Notes: generated by a model not told the origin, from the letters alone. A DNA stretch of 64,000 nt from Corynebacterium capitovis DSM 44611 (GCF_030440535.1 NZ_CP047117.1:1426001-1490000); one strand, 5' to 3'. Shown: positions 20,039 through 28,486, counted from the first letter of the stretch. Numbers and translations: made by a program.

Positions 20039-20824
20039 ATTTTGAGCCATGCGACGACGTCAGCGATGACGACGCCGGCCCGGTAGACGATTGCGTGTTT
20101 GAAGTCGCAGAACCGGCGCTCGACGACATTGCGGCCCTTGTATGAGACGGTGTCGAATGCCGGTGGTCTGCCGCCGCGGGATCCTTTGCGTTTGCGGTTG
20201 GCGATGCGGTCTGCAGGCTCGGGGATCGTCGCGGTGATACGGCGTTTGCGCAGATAGTCGCGTACCTGGCGGGATGAATAGGCTTTGTCGGTGCGAAGTT
20301 CATCCGGGCGCGTTCGCGGTCGCCCGCAGGCACGTTGCACGCGCAGGTTTTCCAGCAGGGGGATGCCCATCGGATTGTCCCCACCCTGGCCCGGTCCAAT
20401 GAGCACCACCAGTGGCATTCCGTGGCCGTCGACGAGGGCGTGGATCTTCGTCGAGAGTCCGCCGCGTGGTCGCCCGAAGGCGTGGTCGGCGGGCTCGTTA
20501 GGCGCATTGTTGTAATTCGACCCAGCCCCCTGTGTGGCGGGTGATGTTCGTCGCGTGCTGGTGGGCGCGGTTGATCGTGGAGTCCACGCTGACCGACCAG
20601 TCGATTTTGCCTTCGCCGTCGGCCTGCACCAGCAGCCGGGTCAAGATAACATCCCACGTCCCGTCGCAGGCTAGACGGTGGTGCCACCGGTGGACGGTTT
20701 GCCAGAAGCCGAAGCATTTCGGCAGGCCCCCCAGGGAATGCCGGCGCGCAGCCGGTAGAGAATGCCTTCAACGGTGCGGCTAGGGGTCGAACTGGGAATC
20801 CGTGAGCATCTGGAAACGCGACAT
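20032..20824 (-). pseudogene. IS5-family transposase, frameshifted and internally deleted
   Basis: On the minus strand the N-terminus reads MSRFQMLTDSQF, then hits a stop after a deletion of the usual 15-20 residues. The next piece, EGILYRLRAGIPWG, is in another frame. A missing base after the IPWG codons shifts to LPKCFGFWQTVHRWHH and WSVSVDSTINRAHQHATN, which is the DDE region. The second half, APNEPADHAFGRPRGGLSTK to DKAYSSRQVRDYLRKR and AIVYRAGVVI, is again in a different frame; that last shift may be the programmed frameshift normal for this group. About 12 residues (the KQWRGLATRYDK-like block) are missing near the end. The enzyme is very unlikely to be functional. Confidence 0.85.
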
Positions 20825-20856
20825 ACGACACGGCCTCCCACACACTCACCACACCC

Positions 20857-20871
20857 AATGTGAGACACGCC
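20857..20871 (-). repeat. IS terminal inverted repeat (right as drawn)
   Basis: Read on the minus strand this is GGCGTGTCTCACATT, the partner of the repeat at 20024-20038, with two mismatches. Confidence 0.8.
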
Positions 20872-20883
20872 TTGGCCGAGGGC

Positions 20884-20902
20884 GCCGCCGGAGCGGCTTT
20901 TT
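20884..20902 (+). terminator. Intrinsic terminator, displaced from the greA/lipoprotein unit by the IS
   Basis: GCCGC-CGGA-GCGGC followed by five T is a classical plus-strand terminator. No intact plus-strand gene lies directly before it; the IS separates it from the lipoprotein stop at 20023. It probably served greA and the lipoprotein gene before the insertion. Confidence 0.65.
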
Positions 20903-20932
20903 CGGGGGTCTTTTGAGGGGCTTTTTCGCGGG

Positions 20933-21757
20933 CTAGTCGCGGTTTGCGATCGACAACAAGCGGAGGATCTCGGTGTAGAGCCACACGACCGTGACTGCCA
21001 AGCCGAGGGCGACGCCCCACGCCATCTTCTCCGGCGCTCCGGTGCGAACCAGCCGATCCGCCAGGTCGAAGTCCTGCAGGAAGCTCAGCGCTGCGAGGAC
21101 GATGCAGACCACGCCGAAGATGATGGACAGCATCCCGCCGTCGCGAAGCGGGTTGAGCGGCGAGAAGACCGCCAGGAGCAAATTGCCGAGCGCCAGAATG
21201 GCGACGCCGAAGATCGCTCCTGTAAGAACGCGATTGAACCGCGGGGTCACCCTAATCGCGCCCGTCTTGTAGACGAAGAGCATGCCGAGGAACACTCCCA
21301 GAGAGCCCAGGATCGCTTGGAAGACTAACGCTCCAGCGTCTGCGCCTCCGACGGTCCACCCCGTCACGGCGAGGGAGAAGCCGCCGACGAAGAGGCCTTC
21401 GAACACGGCGTACGTCAGCGTGACAGCGCGACTTCCAAACTTCCGCCCGAACGAGTGGACCAGGACCGTAATGAAGCCGCCGATAGCCCCAACGAGTGTG
21501 AGCATCATGGCGAGGCCGTAGTTGCCGCTTAGCGCGATGCCGAAATTGGCAGCAGCTGCAAGCACGATCACACCAAGCGTGACACCGGTTTTCAACACGA
21601 CATCATCGACCGTCATGGGACGCTCGAATCCCGCTGAGGACGCAACACCGGACTGCACAGAGCCCAGCTGGCCACCCTGATAGCCGCCCTGATAGCCATA
21701 GCCGCTCTGCCCCCGGGCACCCGGCAGTGACGTTAAAACGGGGTTGTTGCTTCTCAC
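20933..21757 (-). CDS. Bax inhibitor-1/YccA family membrane protein
   Basis: The 274-residue protein has a Gly/Tyr/Gln-rich N-terminal cytoplasmic stretch (repeated YGYQGGYQGG, about residues 18-30) and seven hydrophobic helices from about residue 55 onward. Family motifs include RPMTVDDVVLKTG, GLFVGGFSL and the closing LQDFDLADRLVRTGAPEKMAW with acidic residues in the last helices, which form the pH-sensing calcium channel pore in the bacterial homologue BsYetJ. A calcium-leak or stress function is inferred. The GTG start at 21757 follows AAAGGA at 9 nt. Confidence 0.88.
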   Translation of the reverse strand: MRSNNPVLTSLPGARGQSGYGYQGGYQGGQLGSVQSGVASSAGFERPMTVDDVVLKTGVTLGVIVLAAAANFGIALSGNYGLAMMLTLVGAIGGFITVLVHSFGRKFGSRAVTLTYAVFEGLFVGGFSLAVTGWTVGGADAGALVFQAILGSLGVFLGMLFVYKTGAIRVTPRFNRVLTGAIFGVAILALGNLLLAVFSPLNPLRDGGMLSIIFGVVCIVLAALSFLQDFDLADRLVRTGAPEKMAWGVALGLAVTVVWLYTEILRLLSIANRD

Positions 21758-21914
21758 CGTGAGCGTTCCTTTCCATAGACGTTGTTCGCTTTCTTCACAA
21801 CTGAGCAACGCCGCGAGCGGCACGTTTGTTCCCGTCACGTGCGGCCACCGGCAGATCCCCCGTTCTTTCGGATGCGACGACGGGTTCCGTCGACGGGGGA
21901 ACCGCAGGCCCGTG

Positions 21915-21920
21915 TATTAT
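21915..21920 (+). promoter_or_regulatory. -10 box TATTAT upstream of the SGNH hydrolase gene
   Basis: TATTAT preceded by TG lies in the 213-nt gap between the divergent Bax-inhibitor and hydrolase genes, 51 nt before the hydrolase ATG. It would give a leader of about 45 nt. No clear -35 is visible. Confidence 0.4.
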
Positions 21921-21970
21921 TTGGGCCAGAAAAGACTCAGCCCCAGACACCTCAACACCTACGAGTACGC

Positions 21971-22843
21971 ATGACGTTCCGATCTTTCCTTCGCGCTGTA
22001 ACTACCGCAGGCGCCGCCGCGCTGGCCACGGTTGGCCTGTGTGTCAGTGCAGGTCCCGCTCAAGCACAACCAGGTGCCGATGTCGTCGTCTTTGGCGATT
22101 CCTACGTTTCTAACCCCGATCAAGTCCAGCACACTATCCTGCGGTTGACGGGCGCCCTGAACCTGCCCTACCCCGGTACGTACACCAATACGGGCGGCTG
22201 CCTCCAGAGCGATGACAACTGGCCGCGCCAGATGCAGGCAATTACCGGACGGCGCGTCGCAGACTGGTCGTGCTCCGGAGCGAACTCCGCCCACGTGCTG
22301 TCGCGCGTCGAGCAAGCGATTCACGCGGGCGATCTGAACGCCGGGACCCGGGCGGTTGCTATCGCAGCCGGTTTCAACGACTACTGGCCAGGCAGTGTCA
22401 TCCAGTTCAACACCCGCTATGACCAGGGGCTCATTGAGCGGAACTACGTCTCCAACGTACAAGCGGCGGTGACGCGGGTTCGCTCCGTCGCGCCCGAGGC
22501 GAGGATCATCATCCCGGGCATGCTTTCACTGACCGAGCCGTATGGGGCCCACATGGTCTGCTTCATCAATGTCGTTCCGAATCTGCCTGGTGGAATTCCA
22601 TCCCCTTTGCTGCAGCAGGTTGAGGAACTCAACCGCTCGAACCAGATTGCCGCGGCCGCTGCGGTCGGGGGTCAATTCGTGGACATTAAGGGCGGTTCGA
22701 GCTATCACAACTCGTGCGCGAAAGATGCGCAGAGGTGGGTTGCGGGGTCGATTGACACGACCACCTCGAACTACCACATGTCCTTTCATCCCAATTTCGA
22801 GGGTTCCCGCTTCGTCGCCAACGAAGTTGCTGCCGTGCTCTAG
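21971..22843 (+). CDS. Secreted SGNH/GDSL hydrolase
   Basis: The 290-residue protein has a Sec signal peptide (FRSFLRAVTTAGAAALATVG..., cleavage after AQA near residue 33). SGNH blocks follow: I, VVVFGDSYVSN with the nucleophile Ser (about residue 43); II, DWSCSGAN; III, AAGFNDYWPG (GxND, about 138-147); V, YHMSFHPNFEG near the C-terminus with the catalytic His. The residue three before that His is Met, not the usual Asp of DxxH, so the triad looks reduced to a Ser-His dyad. Several Cys suggest disulfides outside the membrane. Related secreted esterases occur in many corynebacteria; the natural substrate is unknown. Confidence 0.85.
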   Translation: MTFRSFLRAVTTAGAAALATVGLCVSAGPAQAQPGADVVVFGDSYVSNPDQVQHTILRLTGALNLPYPGTYTNTGGCLQSDDNWPRQMQAITGRRVADWSCSGANSAHVLSRVEQAIHAGDLNAGTRAVAIAAGFNDYWPGSVIQFNTRYDQGLIERNYVSNVQAAVTRVRSVAPEARIIIPGMLSLTEPYGAHMVCFINVVPNLPGGIPSPLLQQVEELNRSNQIAAAAAVGGQFVDIKGGSSYHNSCAKDAQRWVAGSIDTTTSNYHMSFHPNFEGSRFVANEVAAVL

Positions 22844-22856
22844 CACTTGCCGCCGG

Positions 22857-22862
22857 TAGCCT
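22857..22862 (+). promoter_or_regulatory. -10 box TAGCCT for leaderless phr
   Basis: TAGCCT lies 6 nt before the photolyase ATG at 22869, with no ribosome binding site. It is 13 nt after the SGNH hydrolase stop codon, so phr can be transcribed on its own. Confidence 0.5.
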
Positions 22863-22868
22863 GGGCCA

Positions 22869-24209
22869 ATGCCCTCTCCACCGACGATCGTTTGGTTCCG
22901 GGACGATCTGCGCCTAGCCGACAACAGAGCCCTTCACTGGGCTGCCGAGCGCGGGCCCGTCGTCGGCCTATTTATCCACGAGACAGTAGGCCGCCCGCTC
23001 GGATCCGCCGCCGCGTGGTGGCAGCGGAAAAGTCTAAATGAGCTGCGGAAACGCCTCTCGGCACCGCTTATCGAGCGTCGCGGGGACCCCCGCGACATCG
23101 TGCCGCAACTGGCTCGCGAACTCGGTGCGGCCGTAACGTGGAACCGCCGTTACCACCTCAGCGACATCGACGCGGGCATCACACACGCCACCGGCGCCAC
23201 CACCCACCCCGGGTACCTCCTCACCGAACCGTGGCACGTTCGCACTCAAGGTGGCTCCCCCTACAAAGTGTTCAGCCCGTTTTACCGCGCGGCTCTAGCT
23301 CTTCTTCTCGACGCTCCCCCGTCACCCCTCCCCATGCCAGAGGTGACACCGGCGGATGTGGAACCGGAGGCGCTACCCGCTGTCGCTGAACCGGAATGGG
23401 TAGGCACGCTGGGCCGACATAATCAGCCCGGCGAGCTGGGGGGCGTTGAGAAGCTGCACGCGTTTGACGTCACCCACTACGACAACAACGATCTGGGAGC
23501 CGCAGGCACGTCGGGCCTCTCGCCACACCTGCGGTTCGGGGAAATCAGCCCAGCCACCGTATGGTCCGAGGTCAGCGGCGCGGCGGAGGAAGCTGGGGCT
23601 TTCCTGCGCCAGCTGCTCTGGCGCGATTTCGCCTGGCATCGTTTCTTCCACGTGCCAAACATGGCAACCGTGAACGTCCGCGGCACTTTCGAGCGCTTCC
23701 CCTGGGAGTGGACGCCACGGGCTGAGCCGTCGTCGACACCGCGGGCATTCGCCCACGCCGAGATGGACCCCGGCGCCCAGCACCTTGAGGAGCTCGCCGC
23801 GTGGCAGTCTGGACGTACGGGAGTACCCCTCGTCGACGCGGGAATGCGCGAGCTCTGGGCCACCGGCCGCATGCACAACCGCGCCCGCATGGTGACGGGG
23901 TCGTGGCTGACCAAAAACCTGGGGATCCACTGGCGCCACGGGGAGGAATGGTTTTGGGACACGCTTGTCGACGCCGACGCGGCCTCCAACGCCTTCAACT
24001 GGCAATGGGTCGCCGGCTCCGGAGACGACGCAGCCCCCTACTTTCGAGTCTTTAACCCGCTCACGCAGCAGAAAAAGTATGACGCGGACGGCTCCTACGT
24101 CGCGCGCTGGGTTCCGGAAACGGCCACTCCCTTCTACCCCGAGCCCATGGTCAACATAACCGAGTCGAGGAACACGGCCTTAGCGGCCTACGGCGACATC
24201 AAGGACTAG
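22869..24209 (+). CDS. phr: Deoxyribodipyrimidine photolyase (class I CPD type)
   Basis: Photolyase uses blue or near-UV light and FADH- to split cyclobutane pyrimidine dimers. The 446-residue protein has the N-terminal antenna-binding domain (TIVWFRDDLRLADNRAL at the start, WNRRYH near residue 91) and the C-terminal FAD domain with GLSPHLRFGEISP, FLRQLLWRDFAWHRF, the signature TGVPLVDAGMRELWATGRMHNR (about 318-339) and ASNAFNWQWVAGSGDDAAPY. The length is that of class I enzymes. It converges with the oxidoreductase-TspO gene, sharing the overlapping stop CTAG, and lies 8 kb before the carotenoid operon. Confidence 0.96.
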   Translation: MPSPPTIVWFRDDLRLADNRALHWAAERGPVVGLFIHETVGRPLGSAAAWWQRKSLNELRKRLSAPLIERRGDPRDIVPQLARELGAAVTWNRRYHLSDIDAGITHATGATTHPGYLLTEPWHVRTQGGSPYKVFSPFYRAALALLLDAPPSPLPMPEVTPADVEPEALPAVAEPEWVGTLGRHNQPGELGGVEKLHAFDVTHYDNNDLGAAGTSGLSPHLRFGEISPATVWSEVSGAAEEAGAFLRQLLWRDFAWHRFFHVPNMATVNVRGTFERFPWEWTPRAEPSSTPRAFAHAEMDPGAQHLEELAAWQSGRTGVPLVDAGMRELWATGRMHNRARMVTGSWLTKNLGIHWRHGEEWFWDTLVDADAASNAFNWQWVAGSGDDAAPYFRVFNPLTQQKKYDADGSYVARWVPETATPFYPEPMVNITESRNTALAAYGDIKD

Positions 24210-25642
24210 CGGTTGAGCTGCGCGATTCGCCCGTTAAGGAGGGTCGCAAAAGCCGACCACGCGGGGTAGGGAGCGAGGAGGAGGCCACGCGACGGTGAGC
24301 GCTTCCAGGCGCGTCGGGCCAGATCGGCGGAGGAAAGGGTCAGGGCGGCGGCCCATGCCGTCGATAAGAAGCGCTTGCGTGAACGGAAAAAGAGGCCACT
24401 CCACCCAGCGTTCAGGACGAGGTTGAGGCCGAGCGCCGTCGCGTCTGCTCGGGCGGCGGTGGCACCCTCCTGCTCGAGGGCATCCGCGATCGTGGTCGTC
24501 GAGATGACGGCGAGGTCCGCGTAGAGCACGGTCCAGGCCAGGGGGAACGCCCACGCCGGGGGCTGCCAGGAGGGCTTGGTGAGCGTTTTGTAGCGGAGCG
24601 ACTTCGGGTTCGAAAGCAGCGACCCGGTTACTGCCGCGGCGAGAACCGCGCCATGCACCCAGTTCGCAATTCTTCCGTAACGGGCGGGGTCCGTCCCTTC
24701 CGCGGCGCTTCGCACCGCGTCCTCGAAGGTCTGGTTTCCGCCCTCCGGTTGCCCCACCATATCTTCGAGATCGCGCTCTTTGACCACGGTGTCGGCCGCC
24801 ACCGAGTCGAAGATGGGCAGGATTTCGCGCATCTCGAGCGGGGTGAGGACGGACAGGCCCCACGACGCGAGTCCCCGCGTCATAATCGGCGCCGTCGCGA
24901 AAGGCCGGCGCCGCACACCCATAGCCTCCGCGTAACGCTGCATCATCTCCACGTAGGGCATGCTGTCGGGCCCGCCGACATCGAAAGTGCGGTTCTCCTC
25001 GGCCGGCACGTCCGCGGCGGTGAGGAGGTAATGAACAATGTCTCGCTCACTGATCGGGGTGATCTTGTTGTTGATCCACTGCGGCGCGATGAACGCGGGA
25101 ACGCGTTCGGCGACGTGGCGCAGGAGACGGAAGGACAGCGAACCGGCCCCGATGACGACCCCGGCCTGGAGCGCGGCGGTGGGCACGCCTGAATCCATGA
25201 GCGCCTGGCCAACCTCCACCCGGGATTCCAGGTGCTCGGACAGGTGCCCGGGCGGCACGTCATCAGGGTGGAGCCCACCCAAGTAGACGATACGTTTCAC
25301 CCCGTTCTCCTTGGCTACCTCGCCGAACTGGCGCGCCATTTCCGCCTCTTGCTCTGCGAACCCGGTACCCCCCGACATCGAATGAAGCAAGTACCACGCG
25401 CAATCGACGTTGTTGAGGGCGCGCTCAAGATCCGCGCGATCCGTCGCGTCGCCCTCGACGACGTGGACGACGCCAGAGTCGGCGTAGCGCGCCCACGGCA
25501 TCGATGCAACCTTGGCGCGGCTGCGGCACAGGCAGCGCACCTCCCATCCTTGCTCCACTAGGGCGCTGACGAGGGAGCGGCCGATGAAACCGGTGGCACC
25601 AGTGACCAGCGCGCGGCGGGCCGGTGCGGAGGCATGAGTCAT
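24206..25642 (-). CDS. NAD(P)-binding (NmrA/SDR-like) oxidoreductase fused to a TspO/MBR domain
   Basis: This 478-residue protein joins two families. Residues 1-230 are an atypical SDR/NmrA-type Rossmann domain (RALVTGATGFIGRSLVSAL, the EGDATDRADLERAL block, RIVYLGGLHPDD). Residues 230-320 form a hydrophilic linker region containing SVAADTVVKERDLEDM. From about 325 to the end there are five hydrophobic helices with TspO hallmarks: LTKPSWQPPAWAFPLAWTVLY, LNLVLNAGWSGLFF, and the closing LLLAPYPAWSAFATLLNGRIAQLN. TspO proteins bind tetrapyrroles and, in Rhodobacter, influence pigment gene expression. The fusion suggests a redox- or porphyrin-linked activity at the membrane, which is inference. 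It converges on phr with a 4-nt overlap. Confidence 0.88.
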   Translation of the reverse strand: MTHASAPARRALVTGATGFIGRSLVSALVEQGWEVRCLCRSRAKVASMPWARYADSGVVHVVEGDATDRADLERALNNVDCAWYLLHSMSGGTGFAEQEAEMARQFGEVAKENGVKRIVYLGGLHPDDVPPGHLSEHLESRVEVGQALMDSGVPTAALQAGVVIGAGSLSFRLLRHVAERVPAFIAPQWINNKITPISERDIVHYLLTAADVPAEENRTFDVGGPDSMPYVEMMQRYAEAMGVRRRPFATAPIMTRGLASWGLSVLTPLEMREILPIFDSVAADTVVKERDLEDMVGQPEGGNQTFEDAVRSAAEGTDPARYGRIANWVHGAVLAAAVTGSLLSNPKSLRYKTLTKPSWQPPAWAFPLAWTVLYADLAVISTTTIADALEQEGATAARADATALGLNLVLNAGWSGLFFRSRKRFLSTAWAAALTLSSADLARRAWKRSPSRGLLLAPYPAWSAFATLLNGRIAQLNR

Positions 25643-25710
25643 GAAAGTGAGCTTATACTTCGAAAGACGGGGGCGCCGGCCTCCGCGCTACCGACGACAT
25701 GAGGTGTTCC

Positions 25711-26343
25711 GTGAAACTTGCGTTCCTCCTCCCCTGCCTCGCGGGCGCCGCAGGACTCTACCTCGCCCGCCAGGCGGGGGACGGTACGCCTGGGTTCTAC
25801 GCCGCCACGGTCGCCACCGCGCTGGTCTACGCCGCGGCCTGGTGGAGGTGGGGACGGCGGGAGCGCCTCACGGCGCGTCGTTTCGAGACAATAGCCCTCG
25901 ACATTGGCGTGGGGGTTTTGCTCGGTGCCATCCTCGCGGTGGTCTTCGTCGCCGGGGCCGTGGTGGTCAGCCACGTCCCCGCCCTCGCTCAACCGGCCAC
26001 CCAACTCCTCAGTACTACCGACCGCGGCGGGCTTGCCCCCACCCTCTTCGTTCTAATCATCAACGGTGTAACCGAAGAACTCGTCTATCGCGATGTTGTG
26101 CCCCGCCAGCTGTTGGCGCGTCGCGTCGTCCCCACCGCACGAGCCGCGGGGGCGGTCGCGGTCGCAGTCTACTGCGTCGTTACGATCGCGATGGGCGTGG
26201 CGCTGCTCATCCTCGCCGCCGCTGTCATCGGAGCGGTCGCGCAGATTGAAGCGTCGCGCACGGGCCGCTTGTACTCCCCGATCGCACTGCATCTGACGTG
26301 GAGCATCGGAATGCTGCTCATTCTCCCGTTCTTCTTCAACTAG
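25711..26343 (+). CDS. CPBP family intramembrane protease-like protein
   Basis: This protein of about 210 residues has six or more hydrophobic helices. The CPBP (Abi/Rce1-like) motif appears as NGVTEELVYRDVVPRQLL (EE...R, about residues 115-132), and a conserved His occurs in the last helix (IALHLTWS). The second motif, normally FxxxH in the middle helix, is hard to see, so protease activity is uncertain. I favour GTG at 25711 behind GAGGTG; an ATG at 25699 would add four residues. The following ABC transporter gene begins 12 nt after its stop, so co-transcription is possible but a functional link is not evident. Confidence 0.7.
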   Translation: MKLAFLLPCLAGAAGLYLARQAGDGTPGFYAATVATALVYAAAWWRWGRRERLTARRFETIALDIGVGVLLGAILAVVFVAGAVVVSHVPALAQPATQLLSTTDRGGLAPTLFVLIINGVTEELVYRDVVPRQLLARRVVPTARAAGAVAVAVYCVVTIAMGVALLILAAAVIGAVAQIEASRTGRLYSPIALHLTWSIGMLLILPFFFN

Positions 26344-26355
26344 ATGGGGCACCAC

Positions 26356-27162
26356 ATGATCGAATTCCGCGACGTCAGCAAGACATACCCTGGCAGCGCC
26401 GCGCCGGCCGTGGAACGGTTTAGCCACAGCGTCACAAAAGGCTCAACGACATGCTTCGTCGGTCCATCGGGGTGCGGAAAGACCACACTGCTTCGCACGG
26501 TCAACCGGATGGTGGCGCCCGACGAGGGGTCCGTGTTCGTCCGCGGCGAGGACGTCGCGGACAGTAACCCTGTGCAGTTGCGCCGCAGTATCGGTTACGT
26601 GATGCAGCACTCAGGGCTTATGCCCCACCGCACCGTGCTTGACAACGTTGCTGATATCGCTTCGCTGTCTGGGGCGAGTAAGGGTGAAGCGAAGCAGCGC
26701 GCCGCCGAGACCCTCGAGCTGGTCAACCTCGACAACTCCCTGTACGGCAGGTACCCGGCGGAATTATCAGGGGGGCAGGCGCAGCGCGTCGGGGTTGCCC
26801 GTGGCATGGTGACGCGCCCCGACATCCTCATCATGGATGAGCCATTTGGCGCGGTGGATCCCGTCGTAAGGCGTAGCCTGCAGCGGGAGGTTGCTTCGCT
26901 CAAGGAACGGCTGTCTACGACAATTCTCTTTGTTACTCACGACGTCGACGAGGCGTTCTTGCTGGGCGACCAAGTTGTCATCTTGGGACCCGCCGCAACG
27001 ATCGAGCAGGCCGGAAGCCCAGCGGACATCGTCGCTCACCCGGCCGGGGACGCCGTCCGGGAGTTCATCGGCGCGCAGGACTGGTCCTTGTCCACGGTGC
27101 ACCGCGACGGCGAGACGCTGGTCGTTGATGCGGCAGGAAGGATCAAAGGGGTCCTGTCATGA
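26356..27162 (+). CDS. ABC transporter ATP-binding protein, OpuC/ProV-type osmolyte importer
   Basis: The 268-residue ATPase contains Walker A GPSGCGKTT (about residues 36-44), a Q-loop in YVMQHSGLMPHRTVLDN, the signature LSGGQAQRVGVAR (about 137-149), Walker B ILIMDEPFGAVD and the H-loop VTHDVDEAF. The Q-loop HSGLMPHRTV and the short C-terminal extension resemble OpuCA/EgtV-type ATPases of quaternary-amine importers; CBS domains are absent. ATG at 26356 is used, with GGGG 6 nt upstream. The next gene overlaps by 4 nt (ATGA). It is the first of a four-gene importer set. Confidence 0.9.
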   Translation: MIEFRDVSKTYPGSAAPAVERFSHSVTKGSTTCFVGPSGCGKTTLLRTVNRMVAPDEGSVFVRGEDVADSNPVQLRRSIGYVMQHSGLMPHRTVLDNVADIASLSGASKGEAKQRAAETLELVNLDNSLYGRYPAELSGGQAQRVGVARGMVTRPDILIMDEPFGAVDPVVRRSLQREVASLKERLSTTILFVTHDVDEAFLLGDQVVILGPAATIEQAGSPADIVAHPAGDAVREFIGAQDWSLSTVHRDGETLVVDAAGRIKGVLS

Positions 27163-27809
27163 ACTGGGACTGGATCGCCTCAAACTCCGGCAGGATTGGC
27201 TCTCTGGCTCTTGATCACCTCGCGCTCAGCCTTCCCGCCGTCGTCGCGGCATTCGCCATTGCGGTTCCGCTCGGTTGGCTGGCGCAGCGATCGCGCCGGC
27301 TGAGGGAAGTGGTCGTGACAGCAACGAGCCTGATCTACGTCATCCCTTCCCTAGCGATGTTCGTTCTTCTCCCCCTCGTCCTGGGTACCTCCGTCCTCTC
27401 CCCTGCCAACGTCGTCGTGGCGATGACGCTCTACGGCGTTGCACTGATGGTTCGCTCAGCGGCGGACTCGTTTGGGGCCGTGCCAGAAGCGGTGCGCCAA
27501 TCCGCGCTGGCCGCGGGGTATTCGCCGGCCCGGCGCGCCCTCGGTGTCGATCTACCTCTCGCGGGGCCCGGCTTGTTGGCCGGTGTGCGGGTGGTCGCGG
27601 CGTCGACAATCAGCCTCGTTTCGGTCGGCTCGCTCATCGGGGTGCAGTCGCTGGGCACGCTCTTTACCGAGGGCTTCCAACGCTCATTTCCCACCCAGAT
27701 TCTCACCGGGATCCTCGGTACCATCGTCCTCGCACTGCTGGTCGACGCCACGTTGCTCATCTTCGGCCGCCTTCTCATGCCGTGGACGGCCCGGGAGGGG
27801 GTCCAGTGA
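27159..27809 (+). CDS. ABC transporter permease, OpuCB/ProW-type
   Basis: This 216-residue protein has about five or six hydrophobic helices and the inner-membrane EAA-like loop EAVRQSALAAGYSPARRALGVDLPLAGPGLLAGV (about residues 109-142) that contacts the ATPase. The overall form is that of a small OpuCB/OpuCD-type permease. It overlaps the ATPase gene upstream and the second permease downstream by 4 nt each, so equal, coupled expression is likely. The substrate would be a quaternary ammonium compound such as glycine betaine, choline or carnitine, inferred from the binding protein. Confidence 0.9.
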   Translation: MNWDWIASNSGRIGSLALDHLALSLPAVVAAFAIAVPLGWLAQRSRRLREVVVTATSLIYVIPSLAMFVLLPLVLGTSVLSPANVVVAMTLYGVALMVRSAADSFGAVPEAVRQSALAAGYSPARRALGVDLPLAGPGLLAGVRVVAASTISLVSVGSLIGVQSLGTLFTEGFQRSFPTQILTGILGTIVLALLVDATLLIFGRLLMPWTAREGVQ

Positions 27810-28486
27810 ACCACGTACGCGACGCCCTCGGCATCCTTACGCATGGTGCGAATTGGTTTGGGCCGTCCGGCCTGGGCGCACGCTGCGCGGAGCACCTCAC
27901 CTACAGCGCCCTAGGCGTCGGCATCGCATTGCTCATCGCGGTCCCGTTGGGATTCGCCGTCGGTCACACCCGGCGCGGAACGGCTCCCGTCCTCGCGACA
28001 GCCGGCGCGCTGCGGGCACTTCCCGCGCTGGGGTTGCTGACGTGGCTGGCCATCGCGCTGCCCGGGGGTGTCACCGTCCCGCTCATTCCCGCAACGATTG
28101 TTCTCGTTTTCCTCGCGGTGGCCCCGTTGCTTGCCGGGATCGTCGCCGGGTTCGAGTCTGTAGAACGCGACATTGTCCACTCCGCTCGAGCAGCGGGATA
28201 TAGCGAAGCACAGATCCTGCGCCGGGTTGAGCTGCCGCTTGCGGCTCCAGTGATGATCGGCGGCCTTCGCTCCTGCGTCGTGCAGGTCGTGGCGACCGCA
28301 ACCGTCGTCGCCTACATCGGGCTGGGGGGCTTGGGGCGCTTGCTTGTCGACGGCCTCGCCGTGCAGGACTACCCGCGCATGGTAGCGGGTGCCGTGCTCG
28401 TGACGGGCCTGGCTCTTTTTATTGACGTCGCGTTGGCAGGGGTGCAGCGCGCTATCAGGCCACCGGGTGTGGTGAGGGCCGGTTAG
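27806..28486 (+). CDS. ABC transporter permease, OpuCD/ProW-type
   Basis: The 226-residue second permease has about six hydrophobic helices and the loop RDIVHSARAAGYSEAQILRRVELPLAAPVMIGGL (about residues 118-151). It starts at GTG overlapping the stop of the preceding permease gene (GTGA). Two different permeases plus one ATPase and one binding protein is the standard OpuC layout. The C-terminus is followed by 11 nt and then the binding protein gene. Confidence 0.9.
   Translation: MNHVRDALGILTHGANWFGPSGLGARCAEHLTYSALGVGIALLIAVPLGFAVGHTRRGTAPVLATAGALRALPALGLLTWLAIALPGGVTVPLIPATIVLVFLAVAPLLAGIVAGFESVERDIVHSARAAGYSEAQILRRVELPLAAPVMIGGLRSCVVQVVATATVVAYIGLGGLGRLLVDGLAVQDYPRMVAGAVLVTGLALFIDVALAGVQRAIRPPGVVRAG

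Larger units (their letters stand above)
20024..20871 (-). mobile_element. Decayed IS5-family insertion sequence (about 848 bp)
   Basis: The element is bounded by imperfect inverted repeats, GGTGTGTCTCATATT at 20024-20038 and, on the other strand, GGCGTGTCTCACATT at 20857-20871 (13 of 15 match). Inside lies a transposase region on the minus strand that needs several frames to read. No clear target duplication is visible: the flanks are TAG and TTG. The element sits exactly between the stop codon of the lipoprotein gene and the terminator at 20884. Confidence 0.88.

Noticed and set aside
20020..20875. Target-site duplication around the IS5-type element
   Set aside because: The flanking bases TAG and TTG do not match, so no duplication can be claimed.
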